A stretch of 64,000 nucleotides of DNA from Xiphophorus maculatus (taxonomy: Eukaryota > Chordata > Actinopteri > Cyprinodontiformes > Poeciliidae). The first letter of the stretch is position 1. Each line of letters begins with the position of its first letter. Both the position numbers and the translations under genes were made by a program. Positions 23,261 through 36,900 of the stretch are shown here, in pieces. Location of the stretch: NCBI RefSeq assembly GCF_002775205.1, contig NC_036450.1, forward strand, positions 8,306,479-8,370,478. Reading direction: 5' to 3'. A model generated the notes under the pieces. The model did no database searches and had not been told where the DNA came from. It worked only from the letters and a program-made list of their open reading frames with translations.

Positions 23261-24299
23261 TTGCTTTCTGAATCAACTCTCTTTACTAATTATGTTATTT
23301 CTAAAGAAATTGGTACCAGTGGATTTTACTTTAGCAGTGTCAAAGTAATTGGGCTAAAACCTTGTATAATTTCCACTTCCCCTCTCAATTTTGCCATTTG
23401 TGTGTTAATTACAGTAAACTGCATTAAAATTTGCGGCGGTTATGTGACCAAATTTAAAAAAAAAAAAAAAAAATTTCAACATGTTGAATATTTTTGTATT
23501 TCTTCAGTTCAAGTGACAAAAAGTGATCTATTAAACCTCACTTCTGTCGCCATCTGAGATTTGCCAGAGGAAACCCCAGATGCCTCTCGGGAAGATTGGA
23601 GGGGGATGAAGTGAAGACTCAGCTATCCTGAGCCAAATGATCGCCAGCCAACTCTTGGCTGTAAAGACACAATATAGCTGGAGCCCACTCAGCAGAGTGG
23701 GTGCATTAGAATGCACCTGCAAATGCTTTCCTTTGAACAATTTCAGTAACATAATCAGCCAGTTTGCCGTATTGCAATGCAAATGTCACGTCCTCAGGAG
23801 TTTTTAAACCAACTGGCCTGAACTGCAACACTCAGGTCGATTTCCTGGTTTTTAAATAATCTCTGTGGATCTTGATAAGGAAGTTGTGGTTTGCTGCTGG
23901 TATAATGCACACACCCACTTTTCGTGTCACAAGACTGAAAGTTTTTACGAGGCTTATTCTGACATTTCCTACTTTATAAGACATTGATGAAATAATGGAA
24001 CGCTTCAGAAAAATATGCGATTCTGTGCTTCATTTAAAGTGAATATGTGAGTGAGAGATACAGAGAAATAGACAGTGGTCCAGATTTGTGTGTGGTGCCC
24101 TGAAGAGGCAGCACAATGGAGGAAAAATAGGTGGGTGCCAATGTGAACACCCCCTCCTCCTCCGCTTCCAGGGTGCACCACTCCCTAAATCTGCCAGAAC
24201 GCGCGCAGAAACTTTAACAGTAAAACTCCCCACCCACAGCAGTTCTCCCCAAAAGCCCCCCTCTTTATTTTCCCGAGCTAGTTCTGTCACATGAGGGTG

Positions 24300-24448
24300 A
24301 GCTCACGAGGGGTTCAGCACCTTGTGGGCTTCGGTGTTATATTTGGGCTCCTCGCGGAAGGGAAATATGACGCGCGAGGATAGAGCGGAGCTGTCCACGC
24401 GGGCCACCGAGCCAGCGCTGGCGTGCCGAGGTGCCAAGTGTTCTGGAG
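24300..24448 (+). promoter_or_regulatory. CpG-rich segment, second candidate rc3h2 promoter or leader exon
   Basis: The segment has many CpG dinucleotides (ATGACGCGCGAGG, CCACGCGGGCCACCGAG) in otherwise CpG-poor DNA. A possible donor, TTCTGGAG then GTGCGT, lies at 24,448/24,449, followed by a poly(A) tract. It is 3.3 kb upstream of the rc3h2 start-codon exon. Assignment is inference. Confidence 0.35.
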
Positions 24449-25340
24449 GTGCGTATATAGTGCCACCGTAAAAAAAAAAAAAAAAAAAAAAAATCTTTGC
24501 AAAATATTATGTAGCTATTAGCATAAACACGAAGAAAATCTATACACGTTTCGTTACGTTTTGGACACGGGTTTCGTGAAGTGGGACAGTGCACAAGCTT
24601 AACTTCGCAATTTCCTCGATTTTCATTTCTAGTCTTTTAACTAAATATTTGGAAAGCTTTTTATTATCGACGAATCAACACTGACATGCATTACAAAAGA
24701 AAATCCCACCTAAGTCCTGGAACGATAAAAACCGGTTTCGTCAGTCGTTCAGGTGCGCGCCTCCTCCTCTTTCAACTTTCATTCTCTCTACGTTCACGCG
24801 CGCTTCTTATTTTACTGGGCCAACGTCGCTGTAAACAGTTTGAGGTTGTTTTTGGCTTACTTTGTCATCTGCTCCACGAGGAGCACCAGCTGCGTGGGTT
24901 TGGTGAGCAGTTTGAGCAGATGTTATGGACTATGAAAGCAACAGGTGCGGTTCACAATCTGCGCCCGTGGTCCAGAAAGAGCAACTGTTCATGATGGCGC
25001 TTAAAAGCTGCTGAGCTGTTTTTATGAATGTTTTTATTTTTTGGATGAAGTCGTTTGCAGGAGGTCAGTATCCACTTACATTAAGTGTTGTTATGAAAGA
25101 AGAGATTAAAATGACTAAATGGTTAATATTTATATATATATATATTTTTTTTATTTGTGAATGAAAGCAAGCCTTTTAAAAGTGCACAGTCATGAGCCCA
25201 GGGGTGCTCATGTTAGACACTTAAAGCTCCTTGGACGTTAATTTTTCATTATTAGATTATTATTTCTACATGCTAGACAACTGTGATGACGCAAATGGCT
25301 TTAAAGATGCTCATGTTGAGTATTTTGCAGTGATTTTATA

Positions 25341-25421
25341 TACACTGCTAAAAAAAATAAAGGGAACACTTAAACAGGTGTTTAACACTTAAAGTGTTCC
25401 CTTTATTTTTTTGAGCAGTAT
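25341..25421. mobile_element. Palindromic mini-transposon (fold-back MITE)
   Basis: The left arm (ACTGCTAAAAAAAATAAAGG and on) and the right arm (AAGTGTTCCCTTTATTTTTT and on) pair over about 30 bp around a short centre and are flanked by TA-rich DNA. The arm (CTGCTCAAAAAAATAAAGGG) is a familiar Tc1/mariner-type fish terminal repeat. Confidence 0.7.
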
Positions 25422-25439
25422 ATATATATATATATATAC

Positions 25440-26687
25440 TGTATATATACTGTTTATATCCCATAGTAAGAGAATCTTTTATCCCATTGACTCCAATCTT
25501 AGCTGTTTCTTTTAATATGCACAATAATAAAGTGAACTCTATTTCCACTGACCCTTTTACAGTATGCTGCAATAAAGAACATATTGCCATATCAGCCTAT
25601 TAGACTTTTTTTTTTTACAATAATCAATATTTTATTGGGATATTACTGTGTAAACACATAGTCTTTATAGAAAATACATTTCAAGAGATATTTAATTCAG
25701 TTTGTATAATTTTTGTATAGTTTTGACAAGTACATTTCATATTAAGTATGCAAAGATTTGACAAGCAGTCCTGCCAATACTGATTTGCCAGATTATAAAA
25801 AATCTATTTTAACCAAAGAAGTCAATACCAACAGCATCAATCAGATAAAGTACAGTACATCTTGCTCCATAAAAGTCATTTTGTGAAGACAAAGCAAATG
25901 CACAAAAGAGAAACAAATGAGTTTGTGCAAGAACATAGAAAATCACTAAACAGAATGTGCCATAAAGGAAATGGAACAAATCATTTTTTTAACAGACTGT
26001 CACTATATTCTGCACAGTGAAATAAAGATTTTATTTGGAAAATGCAGCAAATTCATAGCTTAAATCCTCACTTGCTCATTAGAAAAAGTTATCATGTTGC
26101 ACTTTCCAATGCTAAATGATCCAGAGGTTTCAATTAATGTGTTCTCATTTCTTTAAATAAATAAATAAATAGCGCAATAAAATACAATTGCATTTTATAT
26201 TTTCATTTTTGTCCGGACGGCATAGATAGAGTAGTGTCTTCTGTCAAATGTCATTATATCATAAAGCTGTCTCAGCTCTTGATGCAACACAAGCAGGAAG
26301 AGGCGCCTAAGAAATCAGTTCGAGTATTTCGCCTGTCCTTGAACCTGCATCCAAAATTATCCATGGTAACCAATTGTTGTTATGGGTGACAGGAGGAAGT
26401 TATTTTCATTCACAGGGTTCAACTCAAATATGCTTCAGGAAATGTTTTGCAGCATTTTGTTGTCTGGGCACTTCATTGCTATGGAAACAATCAAAAACAA
26501 AACACAGCAAACTTACTTTCTGGTATTAAAAACTTGTTTTAGAGACATTAGCAGGCTGTAGGCATTGTTGTAGAGCATGTAAGCTGAGAGCCGTGTCACT
26601 TTCAAGTACTCGCCACTCTGTGCTTCCTCATCTGGCTGCTCTCTGATTTTCCATAAATCAAAAAAGTTATAATTCTTTCCATTAACA

Positions 26688-26727
<40 letters not shown>

Positions 26728-26960
26728 CCAAATATCTTCTTAGTGTTAAAATGACGTAAAGATAAAAATCTCCAGGTTGCACTTCTTTAAGTTCTCGTTT
26801 TGGAAAAATCTGATTTAATTTTACCTGCAAGAGTCTTTTTTTTCATGTTCTTACTCACTGTGATGGTTTTGTTTTTATGATGTATCTAACATTGAACTTG
26901 TTTAGTCTTACTTCGCTTAGGAGGACCAAGGACAATGTGATCCTGAGAACTGTCACTTGT

Positions 26961-27008
<48 letters not shown>

Positions 27009-27600
27009 CCCACACGCACAATGGCTTTGAATGGAACATAGGAAGTGTTTGGAAACCACTGACATAAACAGATGGCACAGCATGTAAAATTTCCCTCAAA
27101 CAGGACTCTGATAATCGTTTAGTCCTGCATTTTTCTGTCATCTGTTTGCTGCTGTATTCTGATTCAGTTTGCATCCAGCACTCACAAGACAGGAGAAGAT
27201 AGTGTATTTATAAAATGCAAAGTGGATGATCGTGCCTCACCAATCCCACACTTCTAATCACTCTGGACTCAATCTCAGGCATTTATTTTTGGGTTTTCTT
27301 GCAGGTAATTGCTTCCTCTGGATTCAAGATGAAAATGTTAATGCATTTTAAACTCTGTTAAGAAAGAAAGCAGCTGTGTCCTTTATGCTTGTTGTGTTTC
27401 AATAACGTGCTGTTTTAAGCAGAATTTACATGTGAATGGTGCATGTTCAGAATGTCCTTTAGTGCATTATTTGTTGGAAACTTGGTAACTTGCTCTGTGA
27501 GCATGCGAAAAATTTTTTAAAATAACTCAACATTAATGCTTCACAATTGTTGCACTTAAAATCGATATCCTGACATAATCTGGAAAAGTGACCTAATGAA
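25440..27600. other. No gene seen; simple repeats only
   Basis: Contains a (TA)n run at about 26,691-26,722 and a (CA)n run at about 26,964-27,005. The short peptides translated from these (Ile-Tyr and Cys-Val strings) are artefacts. Confidence 0.6.
26964..27005. repeat. (CA)n microsatellite
   Basis: About 21 uninterrupted CA units. Confidence 0.95.
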
Positions 27601-27641
27601 ACTTAGAATCTTAACTTAAACTTATTTGCTGCATTCCCCAG

Positions 27642-27971
27642 CGTTTTCGTTGGCACTGGCAAAAGCGTGCTGTGGCCAGGGCTCGTGACATGCATTCCCC
27701 CTGAGCTTGGTGACGCCTCCTTCAGCAGCACGGTGGCAGGATGCCGGTGCAGGCAGCCCAGTGGACAGAGTTTCTGTCCTGTCCCATCTGCTACAATGAG
27801 TTTGACAGCAGCGGCCACCAGCCCATCAGCTTGGGCTGCTCCCACACGGTGTGCAAAACGTGCCTGCACAAACTGCACCGCAAGGCCTGCCCCTTCGATC
27901 AGACGCCCATCAGCACGGACATCGACCTGCTGCCGGTCAACTGCGCCCTGCTGCAGCTGGTTGGAGCACAG
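27642..27971 (+). other. rc3h2: rc3h2 start-codon exon with RING finger
   Basis: Acceptor TTCCCCAG ends at 27,641. About 99 nt of leader precede ATG 27,741 (context GGCAGGATGCC). Residues 1-77 carry zinc ligands C14, C17, C33, H35, C38, C41, C50 and D53; the final Asp in place of Cys is typical of roquins. The leader implies an upstream non-coding exon. Confidence 0.9.
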
Positions 27972-30900
27972 GTGAGGTTGTCCAAAAGAGCTTTGGTCTA
28001 CTTGAGTGATTTTCAGATGCTTAGCCTTTCAAGTTAAGCATCTTATGCACTTCTTGTATCTTAAAGGTCCCAGATGTTCCTCCTGTGAGTCTGAGCAGTG
28101 CAGCAGATGTTGAGCACTATGACCTCTGCCGACTGTGTGTAGAAGAGCTGGCTCTCTACCTGAAACCTATCAGTGGTGCCAAAGGTACTGAATGTTTTCA
28201 TGCATATCTAACATCATCAGTAGAATCTTCTTGAAAAGAAACAGCTGCATTTGTACCAAAATTAGATCACAATGTATGTTGTTCCACTGGATTTTACTTA
28301 GAAGTATTAGAGTAAAGGGTGCTGAATATATATACATGCCACAAGTTTCAGATTCCTATTTGTAAAGAACTTTGAAATTGACAAGACAGACTTCAGTTGA
28401 GGTCTCAATTTTGTTAAAAAGCTGATAAGGATGGTAAAATGGGTTAACAAGCCCAGCTGTCCACATTTTTGCTTATGGGAATTTATGGGGAACGATGTAT
28501 TTTTGGGCTAAAAAGGAACAATAATTGGACTATCTGAAATAGCCATAAAATATATCCATGGAAGTTCAGTGTTGGAGGGAAATGATAGCACACTTGAACA
28601 TTTGCCATAGAGAATTAATCTTTTCATATTCAGCCTGCGGAGGCTGCTTGTAAAAGTTGGCATTCATACTTTCACACATCTCATGATGCTAGAAGCTTCT
28701 GTACTGTTTTGGTGCTTTGGGAACATTCAGCTTTATTTGAAAACACATCATCAAAAGTGAGACACACCAGTGGCTTCATGTTATTATTTGGATACTTGAG
28801 ACTTGATGATGTTATAGCTCTTAAGAGCCTGAGAAACAAAGTGCATATTAATTTAGATTAGCTCAGTGAAATTAAAAACCGTTTTGACTGAGACAACCTG
28901 TAGCAGATGTGCACTCAACAGTTTTTCACATGCAATCTGCAGGTGTGGCGAACTTGAGTCCGAGCGTGCTCAGTAGGCCCATGCAGAGAAAGCTGGTTAC
29001 TCTGGTGAACTGTCAGCTGGTAGAAGAGGAGGGTCGTGTGCGGGCGGTCCGGGCAGCCCGCTCACTGGGGGAACGGACTGTAACCGAACTCATCCTGCAG
29101 CACCAGAACCCCCAGCAGCTCTCTGCTAACCTCTGGGCAGCGGTGAGGGCGCGGGGCTGCCAGTTTTTGGGTCCTGGTGAGTGTGTGTGTGTCATGGTAC
29201 ATTTTATTGACATGAGAAAATCAATTTGAATTGGGTTTTCTCAAAACAACATATTGTTAGCTGGTTAAGTCCCATCATGTGTTGCTACACATGGATTTTG
29301 GAAGGGAAGTTAAAATACTAATGTCTACTCTGTCATTCACTTGGCTCTGACACAGGGGAATATTTGTTGCTACTGCAGCTAATTATCAGATAAGCTCCAG
29401 GTAAGAATATTTGGGGAAAGCAGTCATTGATATAAGTTTATAATATAATCTGAGGATTCTACTATCAGAGGACAAAGTAATAAAAGCATTAGAGCATCAC
29501 ATTATCTTACTTCATGCTTTCAAATACAATTATACTTCAAATGGAGAAACCTTTCTCAGATAGAAGTTAAAAGCGCTCACACAATTTTCTTTTGTGCTGC
29601 CAGTAAACTGTGAGACAGCCATTTTGCATATTTCCTTTAGAAAGGACTTTCTTCAAGAAAACAGTCAGTTTCTTTCTCTTTAAACAATAAGCAGTTGAAA
29701 GCTGTGTCTCTGTACTGCCAGATCTAAATTAAGATAGTTTCCCTTGTCCATTCTTAGTTTTTAATCTCTATTTTTTGTGTTTGAATATTGATAAGTATTC
29801 TCATATGAAAGTATGTGTTTTGTTGATAAGTTTCCTTTGAAATTGTCTAAATTACTTGTTGCGCATCACCTCATTCAACTGTCAGCTGGTATTGGTACCT
29901 GGTGTCCTGTGATGATCACTCATAGGGCAGATTCTGACTGGGAACAAGTTTCTCATCTTGATAACATAATGAGTTGAAAAGTCTGAGGACACCTGCTTGG
30001 TTTTGTTTTGAATGTTCTTTTGTCTCTCTTTACTCATGTAGAAATATCAAGTATTTATTGTTGTCACACATTTATGTAATCTTTTCAACTTCAGCTGTGA
30101 GTCAGTGCATCTGTCCTGAACATCTCTCTCTAATTCTCTTCTCACCAGCAATGCAAGAAGATGCACTGAAGCTGGTTTTACTAGCTTTGGAGGATGGTTC
30201 TGCTCTGTCTAGGAAGGTGCTGGTTTTGTTTGTGGTCCAGAAGCTTGAGGCCCGGTTCCCCCAGGCATCCAAAACCAGCATAGGCCACGTGGTGCAGCTG
30301 CTGTACAGGGCCTCCTGCTTTAAGGTACGGAAAAATAAAAAAATAGAAACTACAGTGAAAGATACAGAAAAAATATTAAATATGTGAGCACAAACAATAA
30401 GCTGCACTCTTGAGATGTCTATTTCAATAAAAAAAACAAGGACACCACAGTTTTTTTGAATGGAAGACGCTCTTTTGTAATTCTTCCCCTTAGGATTCAG
30501 CTTTTCGGAGCTGTTTCCAATTTCAACACAATGTTTTGCCATACGAGGATACAGAAAAACCATTGACTAAAATAGTCTTTCAAAATTTAGGTGAATACCC
30601 CAGTTTTTTAAATCAAATTTCTTCATACTAAATCACATGAAATTCTACTATTAGGAAGCATTCATTTGCAATCAGGATATGAGTTTCTGTAGATAAACCT
30701 TTGGTGTGTGTATTTCTAGAACTGTTATCTGATGACCGACGTGTTTGGCAGGGCAGAAATGCCAGCTACCCGTTCATGACATAACCTCAGACTATATTTG
30801 CGCCTCGCTGCCTCGTCTGGCAGGGCGGAGACAGATGGTAATGAGATACAGAGGCAGAGAGATGCACGCACCTAATTGCTGGGAAAAAATGGACAGGGGT

Positions 30901-33900
30901 GCAACTGGATCGCAGAAGCAATCCGATTGTGTTTTGGTTTTTGTTAAATGATGCCTGGCGGGGGAGTGTTCTGGTGTCTTATGATGATTACTCATAGGGC
31001 AGATTCTGAGAAGGGGAGAGTCCCTTCGTGTGATCAGAATTTGAGTTTGTGAGTCTGAGGACACCATAAACAAACACACATGTGATTTCTCTGACATTTA
31101 CTTAAATGCCTTGGATTGCTTCTGAATTTTCAATTTGTTATATATAACCACTTCAGTTCCCCTTTTTCCAGCTGTGTGTGCAAAGCCTGACAAAAAATAA
31201 TAACTGTGGTTTTCTTTTTCCTCTCACAACATTCTGTGTTCTTACCATCAGGTGACTAAGCGGGATGAGGATTCCTCCCTAATGCAGCTGAAGGAGGAGT
31301 TTCGAACGTATGAGGCGCTAAGGAGAGAACATGACGCTCAGATTGTCCACATTGCCATGGAGGCAGGCCTTCGAATTTCTCCTGAGCAGTGGTCCTCTCT
31401 CTTATATGGAGACCTAGTCCACAAATCACACATGCAGTCCATAATTGACAAGGTAATATTATTGTTGATATCTCTAACAAGACTGAAGATGATGTATGTA
31501 TTTATCTGCACATTGGCACAGATGTGTAAAACATTTTCAATAAATAAATAAATAAATAAGCCTTAGACTATTAAAAATGAATGAAAATGCAACATTTAAT
31601 GTGTGTATCATATCAGTTATACCTTTGCTTTGTTATAGGACAGCACTGAGTCTTCTAACATGATGTTTTATAGAGAGAGGGAGATTTTGAAATCTTTCTC
31701 GTCTTCCAAGCTTCAGAGTCCTCTCTTGTGTTTTCCTCTCTTCAGCTCACCCAACAGGTTTCCCTTACCTTAGGATTTAGGTCTGGGTGTGTTAATTATC
31801 TCATGCACACTAACATGGATCCACAGACTGTTAGAAAAGAAACATCCCCACATCATCATCAGGATGTGTGATGAGAAATCATCACACATCTTTCACCTTG
31901 CCTAATGAGATGCTTTTCCAGATATTCTTTCATTCATTCATTCATTCATTCATTCATTCATTCATTCATTCATTCATTCATTCATTCATTCCAGGCCCAC
32001 ATGAAATGTCTGTGACTTTATCGTCAAAGCATGTGGTTCCAGTTTAAGTCACCACAGCTTTTAAACTCCACATCTTTATTTTTGTGATGGGAGGACCGAA
32101 AAGATATTTTCTAGGCTACCATCTAAATAAACGTTTCACAGGCAGCTATTCTAATGGTTGTTATCTAGACATAGTTGAAGCCTACTGCAGTTCTGTAGCG
32201 TTTTTTTTTCCTCATACAGTCCATATTATTGTATGTGGCGGTAATATAAATTTGGATCCTTATTAAAAAATTGCATTGCAGTTCCAGTAACTTTAACCTT
32301 ATTAATTATTGATCTGGGGCAAGTTTCTGTTTTCCTATAGCCTTTGCCCATGAAGAATGAATCATTTTCACTTAAACTTTATGTGAGATTATGCCACTGA
32401 AATAAAATATTTCTTGTAAGACTTTCCATTCATTTTGATGATGGCAGTGTGGTCATACTTGCTGTAGACTGTCCGCAACACACACATTTGACCCCTCTTT
32501 TAAAGACATCCTTTCTTTGTTTTATCCTTTGTGCTGCAGTTGCAGTCTCCAGAATCATTTGCAAAGAGCGTTCAGGAACTGACTATTGTTCTGCAGAGGA
32601 CGGGAGACCCAGCCAACCTCACAAGCCTTAGACCACACCTAGAGCTACTGGCCAACATAGACCACAACCCAGGTACTTTCCCCTTTTCAGATGTTTACAA
32701 CTTATTTTTTCTTCAAAAAATGAAACGCTTGAAATTTCTTTCTCTGATCCTCTACAATTTAGTTAATATCTAATAAAAAAAACAAATGACAAAAAATACA
32801 GTTTGTCTTTTTAAGCTTTAGATATATTTAGTCAGCATTTATTTTTGAATACTGTATCACTAAGGTAGCTTCAGAAATTTGATCATTACTTTAATCATGA
32901 ATGCAGATTCCTGGCCTGGTTAATAATAAAGGGCAAGATTTGTAATCTGCAGTTTACATCTTAACCACACATTCAACAAAGGCTGACCTTTGACACTTTC
33001 AATAAAAAGAAAATATCTTGCTGACATTTGGAGCCGACGTGCATTTCCTCAACTCTAGACTTCTAGCTTTAACCTCAAACAAAGTAGATTTTCCAGTTTT
33101 TCAGGGTTTTATCATTTTATCTTGTATTGTGCCTTCTCAATATGTAGTTTAATATTTATCGTAATTCTTTTTGTATTTTACAAACATTCTCTTATAGCCC
33201 TTATTTTCTAAACCAATCAAACATTAATCTGTCTTCAGATGCCCCTCCGCCGTCCTGGGCAGAGCTGGAAAGCGTGATGCTGGCTGTAAAGCTGGTGGTT
33301 CATGGACTGGTGGAGTTCATACAGAACTTCAGCAAAAAGAGCCATGAAACTCCACAGGTACGCTGATACACCAGATTGATGCCATTGTGCTTTTAATGTC
33401 TCCTCGCTGCTGACTGGAGCACACTTTGTTCCTCCTAGTTGAAGGAAATGAAACAATTTCTGGTAACAAACAGCACAGGTGTTGGTTATTATTGTGCAAA
33501 AACAACACAGTAATTATAAACAGGAAATGGCACAGTTGTGACTCAGATGTTACTGTATTCTTTATAAATATATGCACTGTGCCTTGACTGTAAGGATGCT
33601 GGTCAGGTACAGTCTTTTAAAGTATGGAAATATGTGGAATTTGCTTTTGTGACTCTTCCAGGTTTGAATAAGTAATGAAAATAACAAAATCTCTAAATAG
33701 TACAATTCTGCTAACATTAACATTTGTTTGACATTCTTTATGTCTAAATTTCCAAATTTAAACTGGATTTATTTTATGAAACAGTTTTATTGGTTTTGTT
33801 TTTCAGATTACAGCAGAAACAGTTTTTCTCCCTGACATTTTAGCTTTTCTTCACATTTGTCTTTAAGCTAATGGTTTGGATGTAACCACATTTTTTCAAA

Positions 33901-36900
33901 AAGGGCAGAAAGGAGCTTAGATGTGAAAAAAGAATAATAATTTTACAAGGCTGCTGTTTTTGAGTTACTGAAAGAGAGAACCCATTAATAAACATCCAGT
34001 AATTAATTTTTTAAGGGGTGATTGGCTGTTTTTGTTGGCAGAAGTAGCTGCTGAGATCAGATCTTTAGGCAGAAATATGTGTGATTTTAAAACTGGGTCT
34101 AGTTTTGATGTCAGTGAGACTTCTTTTTTTACAAACAAAATAAAAGTTTCAAAATTGTCCAATCTGCTTTAAGGAATCTGTTGAGGATACTTTGTGTTAC
34201 AAGTTTATAAATGAAGTTGATTTAGCTTGTACAAAATGGATTTGTACTCAAATGTTTAGAAAATCTTAGAAAAATAAATCTTCAAAAGTGTGGAATTCCA
34301 AAATGGCAAATGTGCAGAAACCATATATGTTTATCAGTATTAATTTGTTGTAAGATGTAGTTTTTGTTTTGTCGTTTTGCATGCTGCAGCCCCAGGCCAA
34401 CAGCAAATATAAGACCAGCATGTGCAGAGATCTTCGTCAGCAGGGAGGCTGTCCCAGAGGAACCAGCTGTACATTTGCGCACACACAAGATGAGCTGGAG
34501 AAGTGAGATCTCACAAAGGCAGCAATTTCACTTTCATTGCATGCACTGTATATTTTTATGTACAAAAAAAACAATAACATTGTTCTCCTTCTCTGCACAG
34601 ATTCAGACTGAGGAACAAGAAGAGCGGCAGCGTGGTCCGGCCATTCTCTTTAGCCAGCAAAGGCCTCAAAGATGCAGAAGAAAACATGGAGGAAGCTTCC
34701 AGCATGACACACCCGCTGCTGATCTCTAGAGGGTCAGGCAGTGTGGAAGAACTGAAAAGAGCTTTGACGAATGGAACCAGTGGGGCTAACGGGCCTAACA
34801 GAACCAAATCAGGGTCCACAGAGCTGTACGAATATTACTCTACCAGTTTCTTAATGAATGAACATGCAAATCGATGTGGAGATAATCTCATATTCATTTT
34901 TTATTTCTTGTGTTCTTTTTGATCATTAGGAAGCCCATGTCCCCTCCCAGGACTCCAGTCAGCCACTCTTCAGCTTCCTCTCCTTTGAGTTCTGCAGGTG
35001 GTGCTGATGTCAGCGCTCCTCTTGCTCGACATGGTCAGTTCATCATCTCCTCTCCTCACCCTTCTCAGGCATCAGAGCTATACTACCAGGAACCTCACCC
35101 TGGTTATGACACAGGGCACTTTCAGCCAAACTGTGAGTCATTCTTCAAATAAATAAATAAATGAATTAATATGTATTCCTACTACTGCTTTTAAAGAGAT
35201 TAACCATTTCATGCCTTCTTTCCAGCAGGTTCTTACTATCCATCTGCTCTTCACCCTCCTCACAAATCCTGCATGGCTCGGTTCCTTCGGTCCTCCAATG
35301 TCCAGGAATCCTCGCTGCCGCCTTCGTCTGGCATTTCCTCTTACCACAATGACCACCAGGCTCCTCACCCAGCCTCATCCCCTTCATCAGGGTTTCCCCC
35401 TAGAGACCAGATGGGAGCCCCCACCTTCCATCCCCATCCAGGACAGGGTCAATACAGACATTTGGCTCCTGTGCATGGTGTTTATGCTCCTCTTTATGAC
35501 AGCAGGAGAGTATGGAGGCCTCAGGTGAGACTTAATTTGTTATCACACCAACATTAGAATCCTGTACACGTATTTTCAAATATTGTTCAAATATTTTATT
35601 CATAATCTGCCTCCAAGAAGGCAGGCCATTTTTTTATATTTTATATTGAGTGGTCTTGAACAGTAGTTCTTAGGGGTTTATGACCCCTAATATTTATTTC
35701 TTGGATTTTGCTGCTTTTCACCCATTTTGCCATGAACCAGTGGTGAATAAAAGAAGTGTCAGGAGTAGATCCTTTGTCTTTGAGAAATGGATGAAATGCT
35801 TCAGTCCTACGTTAATAATTTACCGGATTCCTACTGGCTTCTTAGCCGTCATGTTATAATATTACCACTTCAGGGGCCACATTTGTACTTAGATGTTTCC
35901 TTGTATTTTTAAGAATATGGGATTTTTCTGCACTTCTACCATCATTATTAATTTTAGTTTTAGAGGAAGCGACAGTATTCCATAATACTTTTGTATTATG
36001 GAATACATTCTCTTATGAATCCTGCATAAGAGGATTCATATTTAGAGTTTTCTACTGCAAATAGAAAACTCTCAATCATAAAAGCAATGATGTGCAAAAT
36101 GCAGTACCTATTTTGCACATCATTCTAAATGAGTGCTGTGTGCTCTGCTCTGCGTGTGAGTCCTTGTCTGACTACTAAAAAATTACATTATAAACTCTGT
36201 GAACTTCTTGAGGTTTTCTTCTTGTCGTCCCTAAATAAAATGCAACAGCTTCTTTTTGACAGTGTGACAAATACAGTACATTTACCATTTTAGCTATAGC
36301 TTAAAGAACTCAAAACTCCCCTCAGTCCATCAGCAACAATTATGCACAATTTGGAGGTATGTGCAACTCTGATCAGCTGGAAAGCCTTTTCAACTGGTAT
36401 CAGAGTGCATGCCAATCCTGAAATGTAAAACATTCTTGAGGGTCTGGGGGTGGATTGTTTTTTGCAGATCCTTCTGAGTTTGATTTGAAATATTAAGATT
36501 CATTTATTTGCGTCAATATGTAGATGGGTACTGTGCATGCAAGATATGAAAGCATCAGTAAAGCTCCTGTAAAAAAAAAAAAAAATCAGTTTTGGAAATG
36601 AATACTTGATGCGTCCGTTTTTCACATCCTTAGATATTGAAATGAATACTTACTAAATTATAAACAACAAGTAAGAAATACATCTTTGGAAGGTAATTTT
36701 ATTCTTTCTGTTCATGATGTAGGAAACACGTTCATTAATTTTGGACCAAGCTTCAGTGTTTTTATTTACTGCCAGATTTTGCTAAGCTGAAATACATTGG
36801 TAGACAAACAATGACATGATTGTTATTTCATTAAAGTATTTGAGTTACTCAACTGTGCAGTATAATTTCTTCACTTTGTCTCAGTACACGAATCAAAACA

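Larger units (their letters stand above)
28943..33357 (+). other. rc3h2: rc3h2 exons encoding the ROQ/HEPN RNA-binding core
   Basis: Five exons plus 33,239-33,357 give near-invariant blocks such as [60 protein letters not shown] and [20 protein letters not shown]. In the family this region contacts the constitutive-decay-element stem-loop. Two of its introns carry snoRNAs. Confidence 0.92.

Noticed and set aside
26886..27174. Cys-Val repeat peptides on the minus strand
   Set aside because: Translation of the (CA)n microsatellite.
28796..28840. Third C/D snoRNA candidate (TTGATGATG, then CCTGAGA)
   Set aside because: Only about 26 nt between boxes and no terminal stem.
30102..30563. 153-codon minus-strand protein
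   Set aside because: It is the antisense shadow of a conserved rc3h2 exon (30,149-30,324).
35133..35175. Read-through coding after the rc3h2 exon ending 35,132
   Set aside because: The frame quickly hits AAATAAATAAAT and stops; GTGAGT is a clear donor.
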